A DNA stretch of 64,000 bases, taken from assembly GCF_019703515.2 (NCBI RefSeq), contig NC_059346.1:53578001-53642000 (forward strand). Reading direction: 5' to 3'. The position numbers and the translations under genes are program-made. The stretch's first letter is position 1. Each line of letters begins with the position of its first letter. The notes under the pieces were generated by a model. That model searched no databases. It saw only the letters and a program-made list of their open reading frames with translations, and had not been told where the DNA came from. This document shows positions 1 through 10,146 of the stretch, in pieces. Origin of the DNA: Myxocyprinus asiaticus (Eukaryota > Chordata > Actinopteri > Cypriniformes > Catostomidae).

Positions 1-1011
1 TGCAAAGTATAAGGGAATTATAATGCAAAAATACAAAATAAGTAAATACAGAAGCACTCTTGTTGTGGAATAAGTGGATCTGGAGCTGCCGCTCTGCTGA
101 AGAAAACTTGCGTGCCAAGCGACTTTAAAGGAAACACCCCGAATTTACATCTTAAATGCAGTTATATTTAATGCGTTATAGCTTTAATACAGAGGCAGAT
201 CATGTAAATAATTACAAACTCCGAAACTGGCATTTCTCTGTGCAGTCAGCGTCTCTTCTGAGTTGCGCGAATGTCCCGATCTAAGGGGGAGAGACTGAAA
301 TCACAGGTACGCTCGTCCCTTGAGTGAGCACACTTAATGCAGCTAGATTATAACGTGATGGCTTATGACTTATTGAATCATAATATATGTCACTGTGCAT
401 TTTTTATCGTGAAGAAAATTGGCAATACGCAGCTTTATTAATAAGAGAGAGTTTGTTCTTTTGTGAGTTAATGATGGATTGAAGTGAACAGAAAGGTGAG
501 AGAGGGTAGTCTTCGCACCATTATACACTGCAACAAAATACATTTTTGATTTGCTTTTTGTTTTGGCTTGTTTTACAATATAAATATCTAAAAATCCTTT
601 AAAACAACATACATTTTCTTTAGCAGCTATACTGCAGGAGAAAAAAATTGTTATCTGAGAATGTTGAATATAATATTTTATATTTTTATATTTTATATAT
701 GATATTTAAAAATATCTAAAAATCCTTTAAAAAAAGATGCATTCACTTGAGAAGCAGCATATACGATATTTAGACTTGCTTTTAGAGACAAGATATTGAA
801 TGTAAGTATATTTTGTTTTTACTACACTCGCAAAAGTACAACCAAGTGAAAAATCCACTAATATTTAAGATAAATTCTCTTAAAGCAAATCTAAATATCT
901 TACATGTTACTTCTCAAGTAAATGTATCTTGTTTTAAGGATTTTTAGACAATTTTAAATGGAAATCAAGACAAAAACTCTTGATAACGTCTTGGTTACTG
1001 ATGTAACCTCT
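1..1011. other. Gene-free A+T-rich flank
   Basis: No coding region is visible. The word aatatctaaaaatccttt occurs twice (about 585 and 707). Related aagatat/ttaaggattttt wording recurs near 900-950, 46420-46470 and 51290-51420, so part of this stretch is probably an old interspersed repeat. Positions 1-530 show nothing I can name. Confidence 0.5.
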
Positions 1012-1190
1012 GTTCCCTATATGTCACTCACTCGATGTTGTGTCGATGTAGTGACACTAGGGGTCACTCTTGGGAGCCCGAAACACCTCTGGTCTTTGAA
1101 AAAAGGCCAATGAAAATTGGCGAGTGGTATTTGCATACCACTCCCCCGAACATACGGGTATAAAAGGAGCTGGTATGCAACCACTCATTC
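1012..1190 (+). promoter_or_regulatory. DIRS left terminal repeat with TATA-like promoter
   Basis: Matches the ends at 28617-28800 (direct) and 7262-7431 (inverted), which fixes its outer boundary at gttccct. It contains the paired words gatgttgtgtcgatgtagtg and a TATA-like box tataaaag at 1159-1166, followed by ggagctggt. DIRS terminal repeats carry the promoter, so transcription probably starts shortly downstream. The three-way match is seen; promoter use is inferred. Confidence 0.75.
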
Positions 1191-1432
1191 AGATTTTCTC
1201 TTCGGAGCCGAACGGTCGATGCTCACTGAGCTGAATTCCCACGGCTGTTCAATCAACTCTGCTGGATCTGACGGCGCATTTCAGTGGCTTCGCCCCCCTC
1301 TGCACTGGTGCACTGCAGAGAATGCCCCTGGGCGCTTCGGCAGAAATAAAAGAGTATATTCTAAAAAAGAGTATATTTCTCTAAAAGAGCAGCACACATG
1401 GAATGTCTTTTTAAAGACGCATCTTTTTAAAG

Positions 1433-2503
1433 ATGCCTTTCCATTTGTGTGTTATTCCTGGTTGCGGTCATTATCTCTCGCCTTCTGACGGTCACGATCG
1501 CTGTCTTTCGTGTCTGGGCGCTGCCCACACGGAGACAGCGTTCATGGATGGGTCATGTACTCATTGCGAGAACATGTCCATGGCAACGATGCGGTTGCGG
1601 CTTGCCTTCAAAAGAAAGCAAGCCATCCCAGCGGCTCCCCGCCTCGGTCCTTCAACCCATGGGTATGAGGCCAGCGCGGCTAGCACTGGGGGTGATTTGG
1701 GGACCCCAATGGGACCACCTCCGCCAGGTATCCCCCCATGGACCTCCCATTCCCCAGCACGCTCCTCTGCCCCGATCAAGCTTCCGGATGAGTCCGCCGG
1801 CTCGTCTCACGGCAAGTTCAACCTCTTGTTCGGAGCCCGCGAAGGTGATGAGCTCTTGAGCACAGCATCGGAGAGCGGGCTCATCCAGTCGGACGCGGAA
1901 GCCTCAGCTGGGCTCCCCCCCTCGGGTACGGTCGCCCAGTCACAGGCTGACACGGAGATGACGGACATGCTTTCCCGGGCAGCTGTGAGCGTCGGGCTAG
2001 AGTGGAACCCTCTGCTCTCCCCTGAACCCTCGCGGCTCGATGACTGGTTCCTGGGCTCACGGCGGCGCTCACAGCTATGCCCAACCCCGGTTCCTTTCTT
2101 CCCGGAAGTGCACGAGGAGCTGACAAGGTCGTGTGAGGCACCTTTTACTGCCCGGTCCCGATCTTTCAGCTCCCCCACCCTCACTACCCTCGATGGTGGG
2201 GCGGCCAAGGGCTATTCGGCGAACCCCCCGGTGGATAAGGTGCTCGCGGTGCACCTATGCCCGCAAAGCGCCGCCACCTGGCATGGGTGCCTAAAGCTCC
2301 CGTCCAAGGCCTGTAGGTTTATGTCATCCCTGATGGCCACAGCCTATGGTGCTGCTGGACAAGCCGCCTCCGCCCTGCATGCCATGGCTCTCCTGCAAGT
2401 CCACCAGCACATCCTGCCCCGGCTATCCAGCACATCCTGCCCCGGCGCGGCTGAAGATCCCGCACCCCGTCTGCTCGTCGCCAAGGGCGTCCCCCTGCGG
2501 TGA
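1433..2503 (+). pseudogene. DIRS gag-like ORF1, copy 1
   Basis: A 356-codon open frame. Near the N-terminus there is a Cys/His cluster (C6, C11, H13, H21, C24, C27, H32), then a CxxC pair around residues 42-45, then a long Pro/Ser-rich low-complexity part. A conserved block follows (RLDDWFLGS and PVPFFPEVHEELTRS) that also appears in the other two copies. The protein is expected to package element RNA. The frame ends soon after a partial duplication of the word cagcacatcctgccccgg (2405-2447), whereas copy 3 continues into an Arg/Pro-rich tail, so the C-terminus is probably truncated. Long frames on the opposite strand here are shadows. Confidence 0.7.
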
Positions 2504-3081
2504 CTGCACTGGCTCCACCGCAGCCTGCCCCTGCGGCCCAGCCCTGGCGTGGAGCCCACCGCAGGAAGCAGATGCCACCCGTCTCACGGCTGGCCGCCAA
2601 GAACCCGCAAAAAGCTTTGAAGCTCCCCTGAGACGGGCGACCCAGGGACGATGAAACCCGCTGCTCTGGAGCTGGTAAGCAGACCACTCCATCCCCTGGT
2701 GGAGGGCCGGGAGGAGAATCTTTTTTTACCTTTTCATTTAATTTCGCCGCATGCCCAAGTGGCTGCGGTAACCAAGTGTTCAGCAAAAGAGCGGTTTCCT
2801 TGTTCCCTGGGTCACATACCCGGTGTGCACGGCCGTCATCACGACCACCGTCCACCATTCCATTTTGGCAGGTTTGGCACGCCAGCGGCGGTCTCCCCGC
2901 CCCTGAGTGCCCAGCTGTGGCACAAATCAGCCCCCGATGTGACGGTCTCCACGGGTCACGAGGACAGGCCTCTTCCTCCCCCGTCCCAGGCTGTTCCGGG
3001 GGTGGTCACAAGGAGCCAGGTAAGTGCCTCGATGTCCTTAAACTCAGCACAGCCACGACACGGCATGGCACCTCACCTGCC

Positions 3082-4307
3082 GGTATGTCCGACGAGATTG
3101 TCCCCTTGGTCCCCCTCGCATGGCTTGCGCTTTCCAACCCATCACGATGGATGGTCCGGACCATCCGACTCGGCTACGCGATTCAGTTCGCCAGGCATCC
3201 GCCCAGGTTCAGTGGCGTCCACTTCACCTCGTTGAAGAGCGAGAATGCTGCTACCTTGCGTGCGGAAATCGCTACCCTCCTACGGAAGCGTGTGATAGAG
3301 CCTGTCCCTCCGGCCGAGATGAAGAAGGGGTTTTACAGCCCCTACTTCATTGTACCAAAGAAAGGTGGTGGGTTGCGGCCAATCTTGGAACTGCATGTAC
3401 TGAACCAGGCTTTACACAGACTCCCGTTCAAGATGCTGACACAAAAACGCATTCTAGCGAGTGTCCGGCATCAAGATTGGTTCGCAGCGGTAGGCCTGAA
3501 GGACGCGTACTTCCACGTCTTGATTCTACCTCAACACAGACCCTTCCTGCGGTTTACATTCGAGGGTTGGGCATATCAGTCTCGATGTATCGGACTCAGT
3601 CTCGATGACGGCGTGCCTCACGAACGAGCACGCACAGTCGGTGCTGACCTGTTTGAAGGCGTTCAGACAGAAGACAGCGGTTCCACTGAAACTGTTGCAG
3701 AGGCTCCTGGGGCATATGGTATCCTCAGAGGTGGCCACTCCGCTCGGGTTGATGCATATGAGACTGCTTCAGCACCGGCTCCAGACTCGAGTCCCGAGAT
3801 GGGCATGGCGCCGCGGGACACATCGCGCAGCCATCACGCTGGTCTGTCACCGCCTCTTCAGCCCTTGGACTGACCTCACATTTCTACGGGCAGGCATTCC
3901 CCTAGAGCAGGTCTCCAGCCATGTCGTGGTTATGACAGATGCCTCCAAAACGGGCCGGCTCCTGGAGGGGCCCGTGGCTGCATTGGCACATCAACTGCCT
4001 CGAGATGTTGGCAATTCTGCTCGTCCTGCAGAGGTTTTGGCCGTTGATGCAGTACAAGCATGTGTTAGTTCAGACAGACAACACGGCAACGGTGGCATAC
4101 ATCAACCGCCAAGGCGGTTTATGCTCTCTTTGTATGTCACAACTCGCCCGCCGTCTCCTCCTCTGGAGTCAGCAGCACCTCAAGTCGCTGCAAGCCACTC
4201 ACATCACGGGCGACCTCAACATTGCAGCAGATGTGCTGTCACGACAGGTTACCCTCAGGGGAGAGTGGAGACTCCACTCTCAGGTGGTCCAGCTGATTTG
4301 GAGTTGA
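3082..4307 (+). pseudogene. DIRS reverse transcriptase-RNase H, copy 1 (broken)
   Basis: Reverse transcriptase motifs are readable: YSPYFIVPKKGGGLRPILEL near 3340-3400 and FAAVGLKDAYFHV at 3481-3519. In copy 3 the second motif reads AAVDLKDAYFH, so the catalytic Asp of motif A is Gly here (gac to ggc). At about 3580-3597 the sequence jumps to the end of the domain; roughly 270 bases, including the YLDD box, are missing relative to copy 3. RNase H follows with VVMTDAS, INCLEML, VQTDNTATV and IAADVLSR, but a short deletion near 3950 puts its two halves in different frames. No active enzyme can be made. Confidence 0.8.
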
Positions 4308-4690
4308 TTCAGGCAGGCACAGGTAGACCTGTTCGCTAACCAAGAATCCTCCCATTGCCCGCTCTGGTACGCCCTGACCGAGGCACCTCTCGGTATAGAC
4401 GCGCTGGCACACAGCTGGCCCCCTGGACTACGCAAATATGCATTTCCCCCAGTGAGCCTACTTGCACAGACCCTGTGCAAGGTCAGGGAGGACGAGGAGC
4501 AGGTCATCCTGGTAGCACCCTACTGGCCCACCCAGACGTGGTTCTCGGACCTCACGCTCCTCGCGACAGCCCCCCCCCCGGAGAATTCCCCTGAGGAAGG
4601 ACCTTCTTTCTCAGGGGTGGGGCACCATCTGGCACCCGCGACCAGACCTCTGGAATCTCCATGTCTGGCCCCTGGACGGGACGCGGAAGA
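4256..4690 (+). pseudogene. DIRS methyltransferase-like segment, copy 1
   Basis: This lies between RNase H and the recombinase, where DIRS elements usually carry a methyltransferase-like domain. Fragments in shifting frames read GEWRLHSQVVQLIW, VDLFANQESSHCPLWY, SLLAQTLCKVREDEEQVIL and YWPTQTWFSDL, each with a counterpart in copy 3. A stop near 4304 and several frame changes break it. Its biochemical role is inferred from position only; I cannot point to a clear methyltransferase catalytic motif. Confidence 0.55.
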
Positions 4691-4737
4691 CTTAAGTGGC
4701 CTAACACAACCGGAAATGCCTGGATTTCGGTCCGGGC

Positions 4738-5215
4738 TACTCTCACGTGATCCTGAGACCCCGACCGGGCTATGTGCCCAAGTTTTCCATGACCACTTTT
4801 AGGGATCAGGTGGTGAACCTGCAAGCGCTGCCCCAGGAGGAGGCAGACCCATCCCTGACGTTGCTGTGTCCGGTGCGTGCTTTACGCATCTATTTGGATC
4901 ACACGCAGAGCTTTGGAGTCTCTGAGCAGCTCTTTGTCTGCTTTGGTGGACAGCGGAAAGGAAGTGCTGTCTCCAAGCAGAGGATCGCCCACTGGGTCAC
5001 TGACACCATAACAATGGCATATCATGCCCAGGACGTGCCACCCCCAGCAGGGCTACGAGCCCATTCTACCAGGAGTGTTTTGGCCTCCTAGGCCTTGACC
5101 AGTGGCGCCTCTCTAACAGACATTTGCAGAGCAATGGGCTGGGCAACACCCAACACCTTTGCAAGGTTCTACAATCTCAGGATGGAACCGGTTTTGTCCT
5201 GTGTAGTGGCAGGCA
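4738..5215 (+). pseudogene. DIRS tyrosine recombinase, C-terminal part, copy 1
   Basis: Reads RPRPGYVPKFSMTTFRDQVV, ALRIYLDHTQSF, LFVCFGGQRKGSAVSKQR and then AHSTRS, the H-x-x-R signature of tyrosine recombinases (codons 5062-5073). The probable nucleophile Tyr is in RFYNL (codon 5170-5172). The N-terminal half, including the first catalytic Arg block (IRRVGDLQ in copy 3), is missing; the sequence jumps there from the preceding domain near 4690-4740. One in-frame stop (tag, 5089-5091) sits where the sibling family has Trp, a single-base change. The protein is non-functional but keeps most second-half catalytic residues. Confidence 0.78.
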
Positions 5216-5559
5216 GAGCTCTGATGAGGGGAAACACAGGGTTCATCTGATGGGAAGCCAAACAGTGGAAACGTATGGAGCACTGAGCCCAAGTACATGG
5301 GCTCACCTGAAAAGGGGCATACCATGAGTACTGGGCCTGGCGGCGTTACTCCTCCACTGAGTTCGCCACCGAATAATGCTTAAAGAATTAAAGAGGCGTC
5401 CAGTGTTCATCAGTTGCGGGGAACTGTTGTGGACAAGATAGTGCACATTATCACCTTAAAAAAGGGGAAAGGCGCAATTCAAGCGATACACCCGACTGGC
5501 TGCCCGGCCTACCTGTTGTCACACCGTAACACTCGGGTCGAAACCAGTTCTATGCGCAG

Positions 5560-6025
5560 GTTGTATAACCTCGCAAAGGTATTGGGTGTAGCCTAACCCG
5601 CTGCTCTGCATATGTCTGCTAGAGAGGCGCCCCTCGCCAGTGCCCAGGAGGACGCAACACCTCTGATGGAGTGCGTCCGGACTCCCAAAGGGCACGGCAG
5701 GCCTTGTGATTGGTAAGCCAGAGAAATGGCATCCACAATCCAATGGGGCAACCTTGTTTGGAGACAGTTTTCCCCTTCTGCTGCCCTCCAAAGCAGACAA
5801 AGAGCTGCTCTGAGCATCTAAAGCTCTGCGTACGGTTCAGATAGATGCGCAAGGCATGCACTGGACACAGCAACGACAAGGCCGGGTCTTCCTCCTCTGA
5901 AGGGAGCACTTGCAGGTTCACCACTTGATCCTGGAAGGGAGTGGTGGGAACTTTGGGCACATAACCGGACCAGGGTCTCAGGATCATGTGAGAGTGTACC
6001 GGCCCGGACTCCAGGCTTTCGCTGG
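5560..6025 (-). pseudogene. DIRS tyrosine recombinase remnant, copy 2
   Basis: Minus-strand fragments PGYVPKVPTTPFQDQVVNLQ, CPVHALRIYLNRTQSF and LFVCFGGQQKGKTVSKQ match copies 1 and 3. After that the frame changes, and GVRTHSIRGVASSWALARGA gives the H-x-x-R box with the Trp that copy 1 has lost. Farther left, the equivalent of the tyrosine region (near 5565) reads through rearranged codons. The N-terminal half is absent because of a deletion near 6030. Confidence 0.72.
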
Positions 6026-6029
6026 TGAC

Positions 6030-7024
6030 AGCTGTGTGCCAAGATCATCCGTGCCGAGGGGAGCCTCGGACAGGGAGTACCAAAGGGGGCAGTGAGAGGA
6101 CTCTCCGTAGGCGAACAGGTCCATCTGCTCCTCCTCGAATCTCTCCCAAATTAGCTGGACTGCACGGGGTGGAGTCTCCATTCTCTGCGGAGCGTTACCT
6201 GCCGTGAGAGTGCATCCGCTGCACAGTTGAGGATGCCCGGGAGGGAGTGGCTCGCAGAGACTTCAATGTCTGCTGACTCCAAAGGAGGAAGTGGCAGTCA
6301 AGTTGTGACATGCAACGTGAGCGTACGGCCGGAGAAAGGCGCCTTCCACGACTTCGCAAGCTCCTCGTGCACTTCCGGGAAGAAAGGCACTGGGGCGGGG
6401 CACAGCCATGAGCAATGCTCGGAGCCCAGAAACCAACCATCCAGCTGCGAACGCTCAGGGTGGGGCAGAGGGTTCCACTCAAGCCTGATGTTCGCAGCCG
6501 CCTGGGCAAGCACGGCTGCCAACTCAGCGTCCGCTTTGTCCTGAGCTCTACCGCCCGAGAGCGGGAGCTCAGTAGACTCATCCGCTTCCAAAAGCAGGAG
6601 CCCACCCTCTGATGCAGCGACTGATAACTCATCCTCATCGCGAGCCGCGAACGAGACATTAAATCTGCCCTGAGGCGGAACGCCTGCCTCGCTCGTGAAC
6701 TCTACCGGTCAGAACGAGCGTGCTGGGGGATGGGAGGTCCACGGGAACTGAGTCGGCGGAGAAGCTCCCGTATCCACATCCAAATCGCCCACGGCACTCG
6801 CCGACCCAGCCGCCTGAGTTTCAACGCAGGATGGACCGGGTCGGGAAGCAGCCGCGATGGCTTTCTGCTTCACGGAGAAGCAACATTCTCATGGGCAAGT
6901 TCTCACAGTGAAAACATGACCCATCCACAAAAGTTGCCATGGCATGGTGGCGACCCAAGATTTCGTGACCATCCGGTGGGGAGAGATAACAGCCACACCC
7001 AGTAGCACAAAGGCGAAAGGACAT
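6030..7024 (-). pseudogene. DIRS gag fused by deletion to RNase H end, copy 2
   Basis: On the minus strand, MSFRLC at 7024 opens a gag N-terminus with the YLSPPDGHE motif seen in copy 1, followed by DGSCFHCENL. Farther on, QLDGWFLGS and PVPFFPEVHEELAKSWKAPF (6298-6591) match the gag core. Around 6320 the sequence changes abruptly to the RNase H end (FLLWSQQTLKSLRA) and then to VQLIWERFEEEQMDLFAY and HCPLWYSLSEAPLGTD of the next domain. Everything between is deleted, so this is a remnant. Confidence 0.7.
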
Positions 7025-7261
7025 CTTTAAAAAGACGGCAATCGTTTGTATGAGCACTTTTAGAGAAAATATACTATTTTGAATATACTCTTTTTTTACA
7101 CCTGTGGACTCAGCCGCCGAAGCGCCCAGGGGAAGCACAACATTCGACTGTGCGAGGGTGACCGCTGATATGCAGTGTAAAATCCAGCAGCAATAGCAAG
7201 GTGACGGGACGAACACACACATGTGCTAGGCTCCGAAGAACAAGTCTGAATGAGTGGTGCA

Positions 7262-7431
7262 CGGCATCTCTTTTTATACCCGTATGTCCGGGGCGGAGAG
7301 TGGCATGCAAATTCCACTCGCCAATTTTCATTGTCCTTTTCTGAATAAAGCAAAGATGATTGGGGCTCTCAAGAGTGAACCCCTAGTGTCACTACATCGA
7401 CACAACGTTGAGTGAGTGACAGACAGGGAAC
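7262..7431 (-). repeat. DIRS terminal repeat, copy 2
   Basis: Inverse of 1012-1190: gacacaacgttgagtgagtg at the outer end and ttttatacccgtatgtccgg at the inner end, with the TATA-like box on the minus strand. It defines the right limit of the inverted DIRS pair at 7431. Confidence 0.75.
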
Positions 7432-7649
7432 AATAGGATTTTCTTTACTGAATTAAACTTAATAAAAAGTATTTTTTTCCTTTAATTCAGTGAATGTCAT
7501 TTAGAGGTAGTTTTAAAAGATGATTTTGTCCTCTTTATTGTTAGTAAGCACATTTAATACAGCCTTTTAAATCGGGGCACAAGCTGAATAATTGGTTAAG
7601 AGCTAATAATTAATCATTACAATAATTGCCCTAGTATCAATTAAATCAA

Positions 7650-8790
7650 GGATTGGATGGCCAGAAATGTCCTTCTACTCAATTCCAACAAAACAGAGGT
7701 ACTAATTATTGGACCAAACATCTCTAAAAATAAGCCGCTAAAATAAAATTTAACTCTCGATGTACTATTACGTCATCTTCTACAGCGAAGAACTTAGGTG
7801 TTATATTTGATACCAATCTGTCCTTTGAAAATCAAATTTTCAATATTTGTAGAACAGCATTATTCCACCTGAGAAATATTGCTAAATTAAAACACATGCT
7901 CTCTGTTGCTGATGCCGAAAAACGAATTCATGAGTTCATGACCTCAAGACTAGATTATTGTAATGCATTACTGGGAGGATGTCCAGCAAGTTCAATAAAT
8001 AAATTTCAATTGGTTCAAAATGCAGCAGCCAGAGTGCTGACTAGAACCAAGAATTATAATCATATTAGCCCAATTTTATTGTCGTTACATTGGCTACCTG
8101 TTAAATTTCGTATTACCTTTTAAAATTCTGTAACTTCACACAAAGCTTTGAATGGTCTAGCTCCACAGTACTTAAGTGACCTTCTGACACGCTTAATTCC
8201 ATCACGTTCATTACGATCACAAAATTCTGGCCTGTTAATAGTTCCTAGAATATCAACATCCACAAAAGGTGGTTGATCCTTTTCCTATTTGGCTCCTAAA
8301 CTATGGAATAGTCTCCCTAACACTGTTCGGGACGCAAACACACTCACTCAGTTTAAGTCTAGAACAAAGACTCATCTATTTAGCCAGGCATACACCTAAT
8401 TTATCTATCAACTCACAATTAGGCTGCTTTAGTTAGGTCTGCATGGCAGAAACATCTATCGTGATCTATAACTCTGCATAAAATTGAATGGCATCTACAT
8501 ATTCATATCCCAAGGTTACCAGAGCTGGCCAGATCCAGCTCCGTTCCTGCTTTGTGTCAGACTCCACTGCTACGTGTCGCTGAGTGATGATGACAAACTA
8601 CAGCCAGTACTAGCCAGACATCACTTCAGTCTTTTATGATGGACTTCAGAGGATGAACTGATGCCAACTCCATCTGTAAGACATTGGATACTTCATATGC
8701 CACTGCCTGAACCTTGGACTTAGGGTGGACCCCACCGAACCTCACCGAAATGACCTGAAAACGCCAGGTGAATCGCCAAAAACAAAAGAA
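7650..8790 (+). mobile_element. L2-type LINE, 3' end
   Basis: Translated fragments match the C-terminal part of fish L2/CR1-group LINE ORF2: LLLNSNKTEVLIIGP, FHLRNIAKLKHMLSVADAEK, SRLDYCNALLGG, QLVQNAAARVLTRT, SLHWLPVKFRITF, then after a stop LNGLAPQYLSDLL, PSRSLRSQ and APKLWNSLPNTVRD. The longest open piece is 7896-8123. Stops and frame changes show that it is dead. 8410-8790 has the look of the LINE 3' untranslated region, but its exact end is unclear because MITE sequence follows. The clade is recognised from the motif series; a more precise family name would need a search. Confidence 0.8.
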
Positions 8791-8794
8791 GAAG

Positions 8795-9128
8795 AATGTG
8801 AAAGTGAAAATGGAGATTTTATAGTAAAAAAGGACTTCAAAATGTATCTGTTTCTCACCCACACCTGTCATATAACTTCTGAAGACATGGATTTAACCAC
8901 TGGAGTCGTATAAATTTATGGACTTTTATGCTGTCTTTATGTGCTTTTTGGAGCTTCAAAATGTTGGTCACCATTCACTTACATTGTATGGACTTACAGA
9001 GATGAGATATTCTTCTAAAAATCTTTGTTTGTGTTCAGCAGAAGATAGAAAGTCATATACATCTGGTATGGCATGAGGGTGAGTAAATGATGAGAGAATT
9101 TTCATTTTTAAGGTGAACTAAGCCTTTA
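8795..9128 (-). mobile_element. Fold-back MITE fragment (family A)
   Basis: Right half of a recurring family whose ends read aaagggatagttcaccc and, inside, tcatcatttactcaccctca. Here the arm is in reverse order: ctttttggagcttcaaaatg, catgagggtgagtaaatgat, then ggtgaactaagccttta. The left half is missing. The same arm recurs at 54597-55318 and 58398-60246. Confidence 0.7.
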
Positions 9129-10146
9129 AAGGGATTGTTCACCCAAAAATGAAAATTCTCTCATCATTTACTCACCCTCATGCCATACCAATTGTATATG
9201 ACTTTCTTTCTTTTGCTGAACACAAATCAGCTCATCCATACAACTCCAGTGGTTAAATGGATGTCTTATAAAGTGACAAATATATTATAAATTGCTTTTG
9301 GTGTGAAAAAGATAAATATTTTAACTATAAATCATTGCGTCCGGTAAGCAGCAGTATGCGTGTTTACGAGAGGGCTGAGGTCACACAGTCTTTCCAGCGG
9401 TGGCATGGCAACATTCCATTCGTTGCAGCAGACACTCTCTACCTCTGTTGGCATTGCCTGGCATTGCTTACATGTGCACTACCACGTATCCTGAGCACTC
9501 TGTTTCTCTGAGGCTTATTGGTCCAGCCTCCTCCATCTCCCTGTGCTCCTGGTCAGAGTACTCCGGTTCAAATAAATATGGATGTGCAAAAACTTGTATC
9601 TCCTCTTCTCCTCTTAAATCAAAATCTTCTGACATCTTTGTTTAAATTTGCTTCAATTTGGTTACGGCGTTCAGTGTGTACAGCATTCCTCCTACACAGT
9701 TTTAAACAGTGCTGCTCTTCCAGTGTCGTGCATGCGTCACTTCTCGTGTGAACATGCTAACGGCAATACATCAAACGAGAGACCGCGTGACCTCAGCCCT
9801 CTTGTGAACTCGCATACTGCTGCTTAATGGAAGTGATTATTTATAGTTAAAAAGTACTTAAATATTGATCTTTTTCACACCAAAAGCTATCATAGCGCTT
9901 TATAAGACATTCATTTAACCACTGGAATCATATGGATGGCGTTAATGCTGATTGTTTGTGCTATTTGAAGCATCAAAAATCGTGTTACCATCCACTTCCA
10001 TTATAAGGACCTACTGAGCTGAGAAATCTTTCTATTTTTCTTCAAATGTGTTCTGCTGAAGAAAGAAAGTCATACACATCTGGAATGGCATGAGGGTGAG
10101 TAAATGATGAGAGAATTTTTTATTTTTGGGTGAACAATTCCTTAAA
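9129..10146. mobile_element. Long palindromic MITE (family A ends, different core)
   Basis: Starts aaagggattgttcacccaaa and ends tttttgggtgaacaattcct, with arms of roughly 270 bp (to about 9395) and 380 bp (from about 9768) that pair over most of their length. Inner arm words such as gcttttggtgtgaaaaagat and its inverse atctttttcacaccaaaagc confirm this. The centre (about 9396-9767) is not part of the usual family A element and encodes nothing I recognise. Confidence 0.7.

Larger units (their letters stand above)
1012..5222 (+). mobile_element. DIRS-like retrotransposon, copy 1 (defective)
   Basis: This is a DIRS-order element, a retrotransposon that integrates with a tyrosine recombinase instead of a DDE integrase. 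In order it has a terminal repeat (starting gttccctatatgtcactcac), a gag-like frame, reverse transcriptase, RNase H, a methyltransferase-like segment and a tyrosine recombinase. It is G+C-rich compared with the flanks. Against the third copy at 28617-33171 it has lost the part of the reverse transcriptase that holds the YxDD box and the N-terminal part of the recombinase, and it has several frame breaks. It has no right-hand terminal repeat; it runs into an inverted second copy at a 10-bp palindrome (5214-5223). No direct flanking duplication is expected, because recombinase-type insertion does not make one. Confidence 0.88.
5215..7431 (-). mobile_element. DIRS-like retrotransposon, copy 2 (internally deleted)
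   Basis: Minus-strand copy of the same family, tail to tail with copy 1. Its left terminal repeat is at 7262-7431 and ends gagtgagtgacagacagggaac, the inverse of the copy 1 start. Reading leftwards it has a gag remnant, then a jump near 6320 straight into the end of RNase H (the whole reverse transcriptase is missing), the methyltransferase-like segment, a second jump near 6030, the C-terminal half of the tyrosine recombinase, and a non-coding tail to about 5215. It is too deleted to be autonomous. Confidence 0.85.

Noticed and set aside
2319..2858. 179-codon frame on the minus strand
   Set aside because: Shadow of the G+C-rich gag region of the DIRS element; no known motif.
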